Origin: a virus
Strand: one strand, 5' to 3'
IMG/VR virus record: IMGVR_UViG_3300030101_003435
Location: 1 to 26,178 of that record
DNA: 26,178 nt
Both the position numbers and the translations under genes were made by a program. The stretch's first letter is position 1. Each line of letters opens with the position of its first letter. The notes below the pieces were generated by a model. The model was not told where the DNA came from and searched no databases. It saw only the letters and a list, made by a program, of their open reading frames with translations. This document shows positions 1-7,800 of this stretch, in pieces.

Positions 1-1285
1 ACATCTCAATAGGATTAGTACCTGCAGGTGGTTTAATATCCTCTTTAGTGGCCCATAGAGCGTCCAGGATAGGCTGATATTCATTATTCTTAATGATGGG
101 AGGAAATATTGATGTTTGATCTGCTATAAGCGCTCTCATCTCTTTCATTTCTGCTATCTTTTTTATATGTTTTGCATGTATCTGAACCACTTTACTGTCA
201 GATAATTCTACATTAAAGAAATATTCTGGGTCAGGTTTATAATCTATTTTAATTAAACCAGATATTTGAGGCCAACTACTTTCTCTATGACTTCCAATAC
301 CAAACTTTCTGCGTAAACAATTTCCCTTTGCACAATAAGATGAAATAGGTAAGTCATGACAAGTATGTCCAGCTGTATCCTTATCCCAACTTTTTATCTT
401 TTGATTTACTTTATCATCACCCCACGTGTCATCATACTTTATAAAATCTCTAGCTGCTTGTAATAATTTTTTCTTCCAATCATCTTTGTGTTTCTTTTTA
501 ACAAACACCATGTAGTTAAATAAAAATCTATCTCTTTCGTCACTTAGTTTGTTTCCTGATTCCTGGACCTGTTTACATATCATCTGTAAACATGGAGGAC
601 CATCTAATAAATCTTCTGGGCCACCAGTTAATATTTCTTTTATCTTTTTATTTGATACTTCTTTTAATGTTTCTTTTGTTTGTAAATTATCTTTTACTAC
701 GTTTATAAAATCTTCAAACTCTAGTTCTGTTCCGTCTGGTAATAATGCTTTACGCTCTGTCTTTTTAAAATAAGGTAAGTTAATAAATGATCCAGAAGTT
801 CTAACATTATCTTGGTTCATTCCTAACTGTGTTTGTTTAGGAAATATTTCTGTCTTTGATGATAGTCCAAATAAAAATAATAAATTTTGTAAAAATTCTC
901 TAATTAAAGTTGCAGGTACTTTTTCTGCTGTAAATACATAAATGTGAAGACCATTACTTTTTGATTTAATTGGTATGACAGGTAAGTCTTTATCTTGAAT
1001 AACTTTTAAATAATGATGAATATCAAAACTAGAATAATCAGATGGATCAATATCGATTGCACCAAAGCTAGCCATACCATTATCATCACATGCTTGTATA
1101 CCTATTGCACGTTTACCATCTAAATGATCTTGATAATCTTGGTCAGATATGTTTCTTTTAGACCAGCCATAATCTCCTGGATCAAATTTTAATTTGTTTG
1201 TTTGTGGATCATGATAACCATTGTTAACATTACAGAAACCAAAGTCTCTTTCTAACCCACTAAAATATTTTCTAAAATCTTTCAT
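1..1285 (-). CDS. Archaeo-eukaryotic-type (AEP) DNA primase, 3' end cut by window edge
   Basis: My own translation of the minus strand from ATG at 1283-1285 stays open for 428 codons and runs off the left edge, so the C-terminus is missing. The N-terminal part carries AEP primase landmarks: an acidic DxD motif in GAIDIDPSD (residues 76-83), the SKSNGLHIYVF motif (108-118, SxGxHxxxF type) and the RTSGSFINLPYF segment (about 162-173). A helical region like primase C-terminal domains follows, starting PCLQMIC near 231, with ERDRFLF near 250-256. A cysteine cluster (C309, C318, C323) could bind zinc. Known AEP primases make RNA or DNA primers and some also polymerise. I infer it primes phage replication. 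It is the last visible gene of the minus-strand DNA-metabolism group. A GC-rich hairpin lies just upstream of its start. An attached helicase domain beyond the edge is possible but unseen. Confidence 0.8.
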   Translation of the reverse strand, partial: MKDFRKYFSGLERDFGFCNVNNGYHDPQTNKLKFDPGDYGWSKRNISDQDYQDHLDGKRAIGIQACDDNGMASFGAIDIDPSDYSSFDIHHYLKVIQDKDLPVIPIKSKSNGLHIYVFTAEKVPATLIREFLQNLLFLFGLSSKTEIFPKQTQLGMNQDNVRTSGSFINLPYFKKTERKALLPDGTELEFEDFINVVKDNLQTKETLKEVSNKKIKEILTGGPEDLLDGPPCLQMICKQVQESGNKLSDERDRFLFNYMVFVKKKHKDDWKKKLLQAARDFIKYDDTWGDDKVNQKIKSWDKDTAGHTCHDLPISSYCAKGNCLRRKFGIGSHRESSWPQISGLIKIDYKPDPEYFFNVELSDSKVVQIHAKHIKKIAEMKEMRALIADQTSIFPPIIKNNEYQPILDALWATKEDIKPPAGTNPIEM

Positions 1286-1291
1286 AATTAG

Positions 1292-1321
1292 ACGGCGCCT
1301 CCAGTCTCCCTTCAGCGCCGT
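1292..1321 (-). promoter_or_regulatory. GC-rich RNA hairpin ahead of the primase start
   Basis: On the minus strand a perfect 7-bp stem (ACGGCGC with GCGCCGT) encloses a 16-nt purine-rich loop holding AAGGGAG and TGGAG, both Shine-Dalgarno-like. The stem ends 6 nt before the primase ATG and starts 15 nt after the stop of the 256-aa gene. There is no U-tract, so a simple intrinsic terminator is unlikely. A translational control element or RNA processing site is equally possible. Confidence 0.5.
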
Positions 1322-1336
1322 TGTTATAACACTTTA

Positions 1337-2107
1337 TTATACTATGTCTTGCTTATTTTGACTAGCGTCGTATTTTGGTTTAGCTGCACCTTTAGAAACA
1401 GATTTCTGAAGTTGTGCTGCTATCTCATACATAGACGCATCATCTTTGTTAGCGATATCAAGATTTCTTACTCTTGATGGTTTGTAGACATGCCAGCTTT
1501 TACTTCCCGCTGTTCTTCCAAATGTGTTTAACTTATACACAGCTGAATAACTTGCAGGATTAAATGAACCTTGATCATCTGTGAATCTTAGATTCTTGAT
1601 AAGGTTATTTAACTCCCTCGCTGGAGATAAATTAGAAGATCTCATTGGGACCACTGCAGGTTTTAACTCGCCATCTACCATTGCTAGTACATAGAAGTAT
1701 GCAGTCTTCTCAACATAATTACCATTTGGTAATCTGTATCTTCCATTTTTTTCTTCCACAGCATCGGCTGGAATCTCTAAGTGAGTTCCTACTGGAGCTG
1801 AAGCACTATCGCCTCTCTCCTGCCATTCAGGATACCTAGTTTGTGCGTGAGCGATTATTACATCTAATCCCTCTTCACCACTTATAAGTTTACCAAACCC
1901 TGATGCATAAATCATACCAGGTTTAGCCCCTTCTACATGCTTGGCGTCTCTCTCATTACACTCAGGTGATAGCTGATGTAAGATTTTCAGAATCGGTGTT
2001 GACACGTCATCTGACTTAATCTCTTCAGCTCCTTTACCAGAATCTGCTCTGAGATTTATTGTTGCTAATGCACCTGCATTAGCCTTCTTTGCTACTTGAC
2101 TTTCCAT
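1337..2107 (-). CDS. Putative ssDNA-binding-like DNA-metabolism protein (256 aa)
   Basis: This soluble 256-aa protein has no signal peptide or membrane segment. It has a disordered N-terminus, then segments PILKILHQLSPE (residues about 38-49), KPGMIYASGFGKL (62-74) and RYPEWQERGDS (about 91-101), and a Lys/Gln-rich disordered tail. I recall similar proteins in marine podophages, sometimes annotated as ssDNA-binding, but no diagnostic OB-fold motif can be proved by eye. The start has an AGGAG box 7 nt upstream. It lies between a coiled-coil gene and the primase, which supports a replication or recombination role. Residues 16-22 (TINLRAD) are repeated at the extreme N-terminus of the upstream 186-aa protein. 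Function is inferred and of low certainty. Confidence 0.65.
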   Translation of the reverse strand: MESQVAKKANAGALATINLRADSGKGAEEIKSDDVSTPILKILHQLSPECNERDAKHVEGAKPGMIYASGFGKLISGEEGLDVIIAHAQTRYPEWQERGDSASAPVGTHLEIPADAVEEKNGRYRLPNGNYVEKTAYFYVLAMVDGELKPAVVPMRSSNLSPARELNNLIKNLRFTDDQGSFNPASYSAVYKLNTFGRTAGSKSWHVYKPSRVRNLDIANKDDASMYEIAAQLQKSVSKGAAKPKYDASQNKQDIV

Positions 2108-2128
2108 AGATTCTCCTTTGTTAGTCTA

Positions 2129-2689
2129 TTAGTCTGTTGATTTAGATTTGTTAGTTATCTTAGTTTGATAACCAGCAAATGTACTGAAATACTCTGAAGG
2201 AATCTGACCACCACGTGTATGGAGATCCTCCAGAGCAACTCTAAGAGTTCCAGCATGAACAGAAACTTTTTGTTCCGGTTCATAACCTTGTCCTCTTGCA
2301 AGGGTAGCATATTGCGTCGCCTTGTGATCTTCGTCCTTTCCAAACCTTACTGTGATTTCATTTTTCACAATATTGCCTAGTCCGTTTTCTCGAAGCCATT
2401 GATATGCCTCTGCTCTTTTAGCTGCTAGAGCGTTGGCAAAAAACTTATTAGATATTTCTATTTCAGAACCATCTTTTAATTTCATAGTTTTAAGATTCAT
2501 AGCATTCATCATATCTGGAATTACTACTTGAGAAAAATATTTTTCACTCTCCTCTAAATCTTTAATCCTATCTTTATAGTTCTGTATCTCTTGTTGGATG
2601 TCTTGAAGTTTTTTTATTTCGTCTGTTAGTTTTTGAGGTTCTGTTTGCGTCACCTGACTGGGCGCATCAGCTCTTAGATTGATCGTCAT
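2129..2689 (-). CDS. Coiled-coil phage protein of unknown function (186 aa)
   Basis: Residues about 19-55 form a charged, Lys/Glu-rich heptad region that should be a coiled coil. It is followed by a compact domain including MKLKDGSEIEI (about 69-79) and WLRENGLGNIVKNEI (about 98-112), and a Lys/Ser-rich C-terminus. I recognise the general look of small coiled-coil phage DNA-metabolism proteins but cannot name a family. The start is well supported by AAGGAG 5 nt before ATG. A sigma70-like promoter lies just upstream (2737-2764). The gene precedes the 256-aa gene by 21 nt and shares its TINLRAD peptide (residues 2-8), so the two products may act on one partner. Confidence 0.7.
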   Translation of the reverse strand: MTINLRADAPSQVTQTEPQKLTDEIKKLQDIQQEIQNYKDRIKDLEESEKYFSQVVIPDMMNAMNLKTMKLKDGSEIEISNKFFANALAAKRAEAYQWLRENGLGNIVKNEITVRFGKDEDHKATQYATLARGQGYEPEQKVSVHAGTLRVALEDLHTRGGQIPSEYFSTFAGYQTKITNKSKSTD

Positions 2690-2736
2690 GTTACTCCTTA
2701 ATAGTTTAATAGTTTAAATTTATATTTGCACTATCG

Positions 2737-2764
2737 TATATATAGGAGAATTTATATATGTCAA
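2737..2764 (-). promoter_or_regulatory. Sigma70-like promoter upstream of the 186-aa gene
   Basis: Read on the minus strand, a perfect TTGACA (2759-2764) is followed after 16 bp by TATATA (2737-2742). The site lies in the 77-nt gap after the 112-aa gene and points at the 186-aa gene, about 45 nt from its ATG. It would drive the 186-aa, 256-aa and primase genes. The spacer is AT-rich, so exact -10 placement could shift by 1-2 bases. Confidence 0.5.
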
Positions 2765-2766
2765 TA

Positions 2767-3105
2767 CTAGTTCTGAAAAATATTTAATTCAATTGGATAA
2801 TAAGAAAATTGTCTTCTATCGTATTTTAATAATTTAAATTTACCATTTGTAAGATCAGAAGCTACTGCACATACAACACCAATTATGGCAGGATCGCCAT
2901 AAAGTAATAAATAATCATCAACAGTAAAATCTTTTAATGAATTTTTTATTTCCATTACCATTGGACCTGGTGTGAATTGCATCTGTTTTAAACGAGGAAA
3001 TAAGATCTTAATTTCGCCATACTTTAATGCAGGGGTAATATCAATCTTAGGTTGTCCTGTTTCTCTATCTGTAGGAATTTCCTGTACTAAATAAACTTTG
3101 CTCAT
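2767..3105 (-). CDS. Conserved-type phage hypothetical protein (112 aa)
   Basis: A 112-aa soluble protein of unknown function. It opens MSKVYLVQEIP, has a Pro-rich middle (FTPGPMVMEI, about 45-54), and then predicted beta strands ending in a hydrophobic, aromatic C-terminus. There is no signal peptide and no recognisable catalytic motif. The start codon is the first ATG after the divergent promoter region. The upstream ribosome site is only a weak purine run (AGAAAGAAAAAAG). It is the first gene of the minus-strand DNA-metabolism group and is transcribed divergently from the SNF2 helicase, a position where phages often place small early or regulatory proteins. I make no functional call. Confidence 0.7.
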   Translation of the reverse strand: MSKVYLVQEIPTDRETGQPKIDITPALKYGEIKILFPRLKQMQFTPGPMVMEIKNSLKDFTVDDYLLLYGDPAIIGVVCAVASDLTNGKFKLLKYDRRQFSYYPIELNIFQN

Positions 3106-3133
3106 TGACTTTTTTCTTTCTATACACTATATA
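3105..3133 (+). promoter_or_regulatory. Sigma70-like promoter for the SNF2 helicase gene
   Basis: On the plus strand TTGACT (3105-3110, one mismatch to consensus) is separated by 17 bp from TATATA (3128-3133). This puts the expected transcript start around 3140, about 20 nt before the ATG at 3161. The -10 overlaps that of an oppositely directed candidate, so the two promoters probably compete. Confidence 0.5.
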
Positions 3134-3150
3134 ACTTTTTAGAAAGAAAA
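3112..3150. repeat. 11-bp inverted repeat spanning the divergent promoter
   Basis: The arms TTTTCTTTCTA (3112-3122) and TAGAAAGAAAA (3140-3150) are exact reverse complements separated by 17 bp. The spacer contains both candidate -10 boxes. Because transcription of the helicase gene should begin near the right arm, a DNA operator fits better than an RNA hairpin. Confidence 0.5.
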
Positions 3151-3155
3151 GTAAA
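3126..3155 (-). promoter_or_regulatory. Weaker divergent promoter for the 112-aa gene
   Basis: On the minus strand TTTACT (3150-3155) and TATAGT (3126-3131, five of six matches) are 18 bp apart and point at the 112-aa gene. The -10 overlaps the plus-strand -10 at 3128-3133. Moderate to low support, because AT-rich intergenic DNA gives such matches easily. Confidence 0.35.
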
Positions 3156-3160
3156 CAACT

Positions 3161-4624
3161 ATGACTAATGTATTAGACAGTAAAATTAATTGGTATAAAT
3201 TTAAAACAGTTCCTTATAAACATCAACTTGATGCTTTAGAAAGGTCGTGGGATAAAGAATACTTTGCGTACTTTATGGAAATGGGTACAGGTAAATCTAA
3301 AGTATTATTAGATAATGCAGCTATGCTTTATAACCAAGGTAAAATAAATGGCTTACTTCTTATTGCACCAAAAGGTGTATATAAAAATTGGTATGAAGAT
3401 CAAATACCGGCACACTTACCTGACTACATAAATAAAAAAGTAGTCTTATGGAAAAGTTCAGATAAAACTCATGAACAAACAAAAAAATTAAATACTTTAT
3501 TTCAACCTGGTACAGACTTTCATATTTTAATTATGAATGTAGAAGCTTTTTCTTATGACTTTGGTAAAGAATTTGCTCGTAGATTTTTAAACTCACATAA
3601 TGCAATGATGGCAATCGATGAATCTACTAGTATAAAAACACCTACTACTAATAGAACTAAAAATATTTTAAAACTAAGATCTCTTGCTAAGTATAGAAGA
3701 ATACTTACAGGTTCTCCTGTAACTAATTCACCATTAGATTTATTTAGTCAGTGTCAGTTCCTTGGTTCTTGGCTCTTAAAGACAGATTCTTATTATGACT
3801 TTAGATCTAGATATGCAGAGATGAGAACAATTAATCTTGGTAGTCATAGCACTAACATTGTTGTTGGTTATAGAAATCTTGGAGAGTTATCTAAATTAAT
3901 AGAACCCTTTTCAATGCGTGTGTTAAAAGATGATTGTTTAGACCTGCCAGAAAAAACATTTATGAAGCGTCAGATAACAATGACACCTCAACAAGAAAAA
4001 GTTTACAAAGCTATGAAGAAATATGCTATGGCACAATTAGAAGGAAAAGCATTAACTACTAATAATGTAATGGTTCAGTTAATGAGACTTCATCAAATTC
4101 TTTGTGGTCACTTCACTGCTGATGATGGCACTATACAAGATATACCTAATCATAGAGTAACAGAACTTATGGAAATTTTATCTGAAGTAGAAGGTAAGGT
4201 TGTTATTTGGTCTCATTATCAAAGAGATATTGAAACTATTTTAAAAGCTATTAGAAAAAAATATGATCGTGATGATATTGTTGTAGACTATTATGGTAAA
4301 ACCACGATGGAAGATCGACAGAATAATATAAAGAAGTTTCAAGAAGATGACAACTGTAGATTTTTTGTAGGTACTACTCAAACCGGCGGCTATGGTATCA
4401 CACTGACCGCTGCTAGTACAATGGTTTATTATTCTAATGGTTATGATCTTGAAAAAAGATTACAATCAGAAGCTCGTATTGATCGTATTGGACAAAAATA
4501 TCCAATGACTTATATTGATATAGTAACAGAAGATACTATTGATATTAAAGTTGTAAAAGCTTTACGAAAAAAATTAAACATCGCTACAGATATTATGGGC
4601 GAAGATTTAAAAGCTTGGATTTAA
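3161..4624 (+). CDS. SNF2-family DNA helicase/ATPase (superfamily 2)
   Basis: The 487-aa protein has the full SF2/SNF2 core. Visible motifs are a Q-like motif around KHQ (20-22), the Walker A motif MGTGKSK (41-47), a DEST box (153-156), motif III LTGSPVTN (182-189), motif V around GGYGITLTAAS (409-419) and motif VI QSEARIDRIGQ (435-445). Both RecA-like lobes are complete and the length is that of a minimal phage SNF2 enzyme with no extra domains. Such enzymes translocate on double-stranded DNA using ATP. The phage role (replication, recombination or protein removal) is inferred. It is the only DNA-metabolism gene on the plus strand, divergent from the 112-aa gene and convergent with the 73-aa gene, with overlapping stops. 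The ribosome site is weak (AGAAAGAAAAG, about 10 nt upstream). Confidence 0.92.
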   Translation: MTNVLDSKINWYKFKTVPYKHQLDALERSWDKEYFAYFMEMGTGKSKVLLDNAAMLYNQGKINGLLLIAPKGVYKNWYEDQIPAHLPDYINKKVVLWKSSDKTHEQTKKLNTLFQPGTDFHILIMNVEAFSYDFGKEFARRFLNSHNAMMAIDESTSIKTPTTNRTKNILKLRSLAKYRRILTGSPVTNSPLDLFSQCQFLGSWLLKTDSYYDFRSRYAEMRTINLGSHSTNIVVGYRNLGELSKLIEPFSMRVLKDDCLDLPEKTFMKRQITMTPQQEKVYKAMKKYAMAQLEGKALTTNNVMVQLMRLHQILCGHFTADDGTIQDIPNHRVTELMEILSEVEGKVVIWSHYQRDIETILKAIRKKYDRDDIVVDYYGKTTMEDRQNNIKKFQEDDNCRFFVGTTQTGGYGITLTAASTMVYYSNGYDLEKRLQSEARIDRIGQKYPMTYIDIVTEDTIDIKVVKALRKKLNIATDIMGEDLKAWI

Positions 4625-4842
4625 AAAAAGAGACCTTTATCTAAAACTTTCTCTAGCAACAGAAGTGATACTGCCCCAACAGTACCCAATAACACCCAAT
4701 AGATCTTGTCTATCTTACCACCCAAATCGTGTATACCATCGTGCATATGTTTAACATCTTTTTTTAATCCAGTAATATATCCATAGATAGAAAGTAAATG
4801 CTCTCTAGTTGTTTTCGGGTTTAGTTTATTTCCGTTTGGCAT
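4621..4842 (-). CDS. Small tail-anchored membrane protein, XhlA/holin-accessory-like (73 aa)
   Basis: The protein has a charged helical N-terminal part with heptad-like spacing (ITGLKKDVKHMHDGIHDLGG, about 23-42), one hydrophobic segment YWVLLGTVGAVSLLLL (about 48-63) and a short tail. This is the plan of XhlA-type hemolysin/holin-accessory proteins, but similarity at this length is weak. Its start overlaps the stop of the 1330-aa gene (TAATG, sharing base 4842), so it is probably translated by coupling. It is the last gene of the minus-strand virion block and its stop overlaps that of the convergent helicase gene. No endolysin is in the window, so a lysis role is only a suggestion. A virion membrane or ejection role is an alternative. 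Confidence 0.65.
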   Translation of the reverse strand: MPNGNKLNPKTTREHLLSIYGYITGLKKDVKHMHDGIHDLGGKIDKIYWVLLGTVGAVSLLLLEKVLDKGLFF

Positions 4843-7800
4843 TATGTTGTAATTCCTCTTTGTCTTAATCTTATTAGTTTTTCTTCATCTGATAGTAATG
4901 CTTCTTCTAACGCAGTCAATCCTCCAGCGTTACCAGCGGCCATTTGCGTTTGACTTAAAATGTTTTGTGCTTGTGTAATTGTTTTATCGTTAGGCATTGC
5001 AGAAGTAACTGATGTCGGCAATGGTGGTGTTGGTGGTGCAGGTGGTATTAAAAATTCTAATGGATCAATATTAAAAGGTTGACCCAACTGCAGTTGTCTT
5101 AGCTCTCTTCTTATTTCATTTAATGCAGGTAAAGCTTCTCTAAACGGATTGTCTTCACCAAGATTATTTGCAATGTCTCTAAATTTTTTTGCAATCTCAC
5201 CTGATGGAACATAAGGATCAAATCTACCTCTTCTTAAATTATTGTAATCTTCACTACTAATTTGTCTTTCATCAAATTGTCTTCTTAAATCATTATTTCC
5301 TACACCCAAAGTTTCTGCTGCGTTTAAGTCATTAAACATATTTTGTTGTACATCAAACTTAGCTTTGTTTGATTTTATATATCTTAAAATAATATCATTA
5401 GGATCAACTGGTCCACCTTTTAACAAACCAAAATAACCACCAGTAAATTCTCTTCTCGCATTCCTAATACCTCTTTGATAACCAGAAATTTTAAAGCCCA
5501 TTGATTTTAACGGATCAACTTTAATAGGTCTAAGTCCCATGAAGCCTGCTATCTCAGGTCCAACATCTAAAGTTTCTCCACGTGCTGTTGGTGTTTCTGT
5601 TGCAGCTTGAGCAAGTCTTACAAATTGTTTGTATGATGGTGCTAATGCATTTCCTAAATGCAAAAATCTAATTGCAGCTTTATCACCAGCAGAAGTTTGA
5701 TCTGTATATAATCTTCTACCATCTTTAGTTACTCCACCTCTAACAGTTAAATCCCCTGCAGCTTCTGTCCAAATAGATTCTGAAATAAATGGATTCATAA
5801 TTTCAGCACCTGCTTCGTTAACTCCATTAACAAAACTAGCTAGTATTTGTTGATCATTCATTTGACCATCTTGAATATTATTTAAAACAGTTCTTAGAGG
5901 TCTAGCTATAACGTCATAAGCATTACTGTGACTAAAGTCTATATATCTTAGATCACCATCTTCTGTTCTAATTGGAATTAATGTAGAGTTTTTAGACCAC
6001 TCAGGTACAAATCTTCTTAATGCATCTAGTTCGTCTTGAGATATATCGTACAAAGCTTTTGCACCTTCTGTTAATGCAATTGGAGCTGCTGTTGTAAATG
6101 TAGCAAGACCTAATAATCTTTTTATTCCGTCACCATATGCTCCACTATCAAGAGCATTGTTTTTAACAACTTGTTCAGTTCCATCTTGTAATATTTCTGT
6201 AACTGTTAAACCTAAATTACTTCCCTTAACTCTTACACCTGCTGCTGGTATGTGTCTCATTTCATTTAAACCTAATTCAGCAATATTAGTTGTAGTTCTA
6301 ATCATCTCTGATGGAAACGACATGAAGTTACCTATAGGTAATAATCTTGCAGTTCTAACTGCAGATCCAACAAAAGCATAATTAGGCACTGTATTTTTTA
6401 CAACGTTAGCTGCTTCTCTATTAAGAACAGATTCAGTTACATCTATACCTCGTCTAGCATAACGACTTTTTAATTTAGCTTTTTCCATTACATAACTAGC
6501 TATTTTAAAAGTGTCATCCTCAGCTACATACTTACCTTGAAAAAATTGTCCTACCTTTTTTAACTTAGCCATCATAGGATTTAATACTGTATCTACGTTT
6601 GCAGCTTGTTGACCAAATCTAATATCTTGTAGTAAAGCTTTTAAATCTCCTATTTGAACTTGTGAGTTTACAACACCAAGTTCTACTAACTCTCTATAAG
6701 CTGCTTGCGCTGCTTCACTTGGAGGACCAGCTTTTAAAAGACCGGTAGTTTCTATACCTTCTGCAAATGCTCTAGAAAATTCCACTGGGTTAAATAAATT
6801 ACCATTAGCTCCAGCAAAACCAAAGGCACTAATTACGTTTCTTATGTGTGTAGGTATAGAGAATACTGTCTTTGCTAATTGTGAAACTCCTTTTGGAAAC
6901 AATAATAAATTTCTATACATCCAACTAGCAGCAGCTTCTGCACCTTCTTTACCTTCACCTCTTACAAAACCTTGAAGACCACCTGCTATGTTGTTTGCAT
7001 TTTTTATAGCTTCAGCTATCTCAGGTGTAGTAATTTTACCTGCTAAAGGATTAGGTATATTAGCTGCTTCAGGTATTTTACTTATAACATCATCCATTTT
7101 AACAGATGTTATTCCTGTGTTTTTTTGATTTACACCTAGTCTAAAAGCATTTTCATCATTCCAAAAAAATCCTCTACCACCAGCTGCTTGTACTTCATCG
7201 TTCTTCAGCGCTACTCTTTTTAAATATTCAGATGTTCTAGCTACAGAAGATAAATTAGTTATACCATTGAATATGGAGTATCTTGGATCCTGAACCTCTC
7301 CAAATAATTCTCTAAGTTCTTTTGGTGGTAACTTAGTTTCTTTTATTTCTGCTCTTATAAAATCAGCGCCTGGTTTTCCCTCCATCGTTTTATTAATATA
7401 TTCATTAAATTTTAAACCTTTAGGCTTACCTCTAAGAGCAGCCTCTCTAAGAATATCGTCTACTATAATGCTAGCTTCTTTTTGATAAGCATTACTTGCT
7501 ATGTCAAAAGCTGCATCACCATTTTCTTTTGCAATTTCTCTTCTAAAAAAATTGGTAGCATTATTAATTACTTCATCAGTTGGTTCGTATCTTTTAAAAA
7601 ATTTAAATATACCTTTACCTTGATCTTCAAATATTCTGTAAGTACCACCTATCCAACCATTAACTCTACCTTTTAATAAAGATTGAAGTTCTTTTACACC
7701 TTTGTTTAGTTTAGCACCGGAAGTATTATTATCTAAAATATTAATTAAATTAGTAAACTCATCTCTAGCATTATTAACTCCATTAACGATTAGTTGTCTA

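Noticed and set aside
549-773. 74-codon plus-strand frame
   Set aside because: It is antisense to the AEP primase, whose reading frame is continuous with clear motifs. Composition is that of a shadow frame.
2698-2720. Tandem TTAATAGTT-like repeat before the 186-aa gene
   Set aside because: Only two short AT-rich copies. Not distinguishable from background in such AT-rich DNA.
2758-2787. Plus-strand nine-codon ORF with a good AGGAG upstream
   Set aside because: It lies antisense to the end of the 112-aa gene, leads to no plus-strand gene, and the AGGAG falls in the spacer of a minus-strand promoter candidate. Probably chance.
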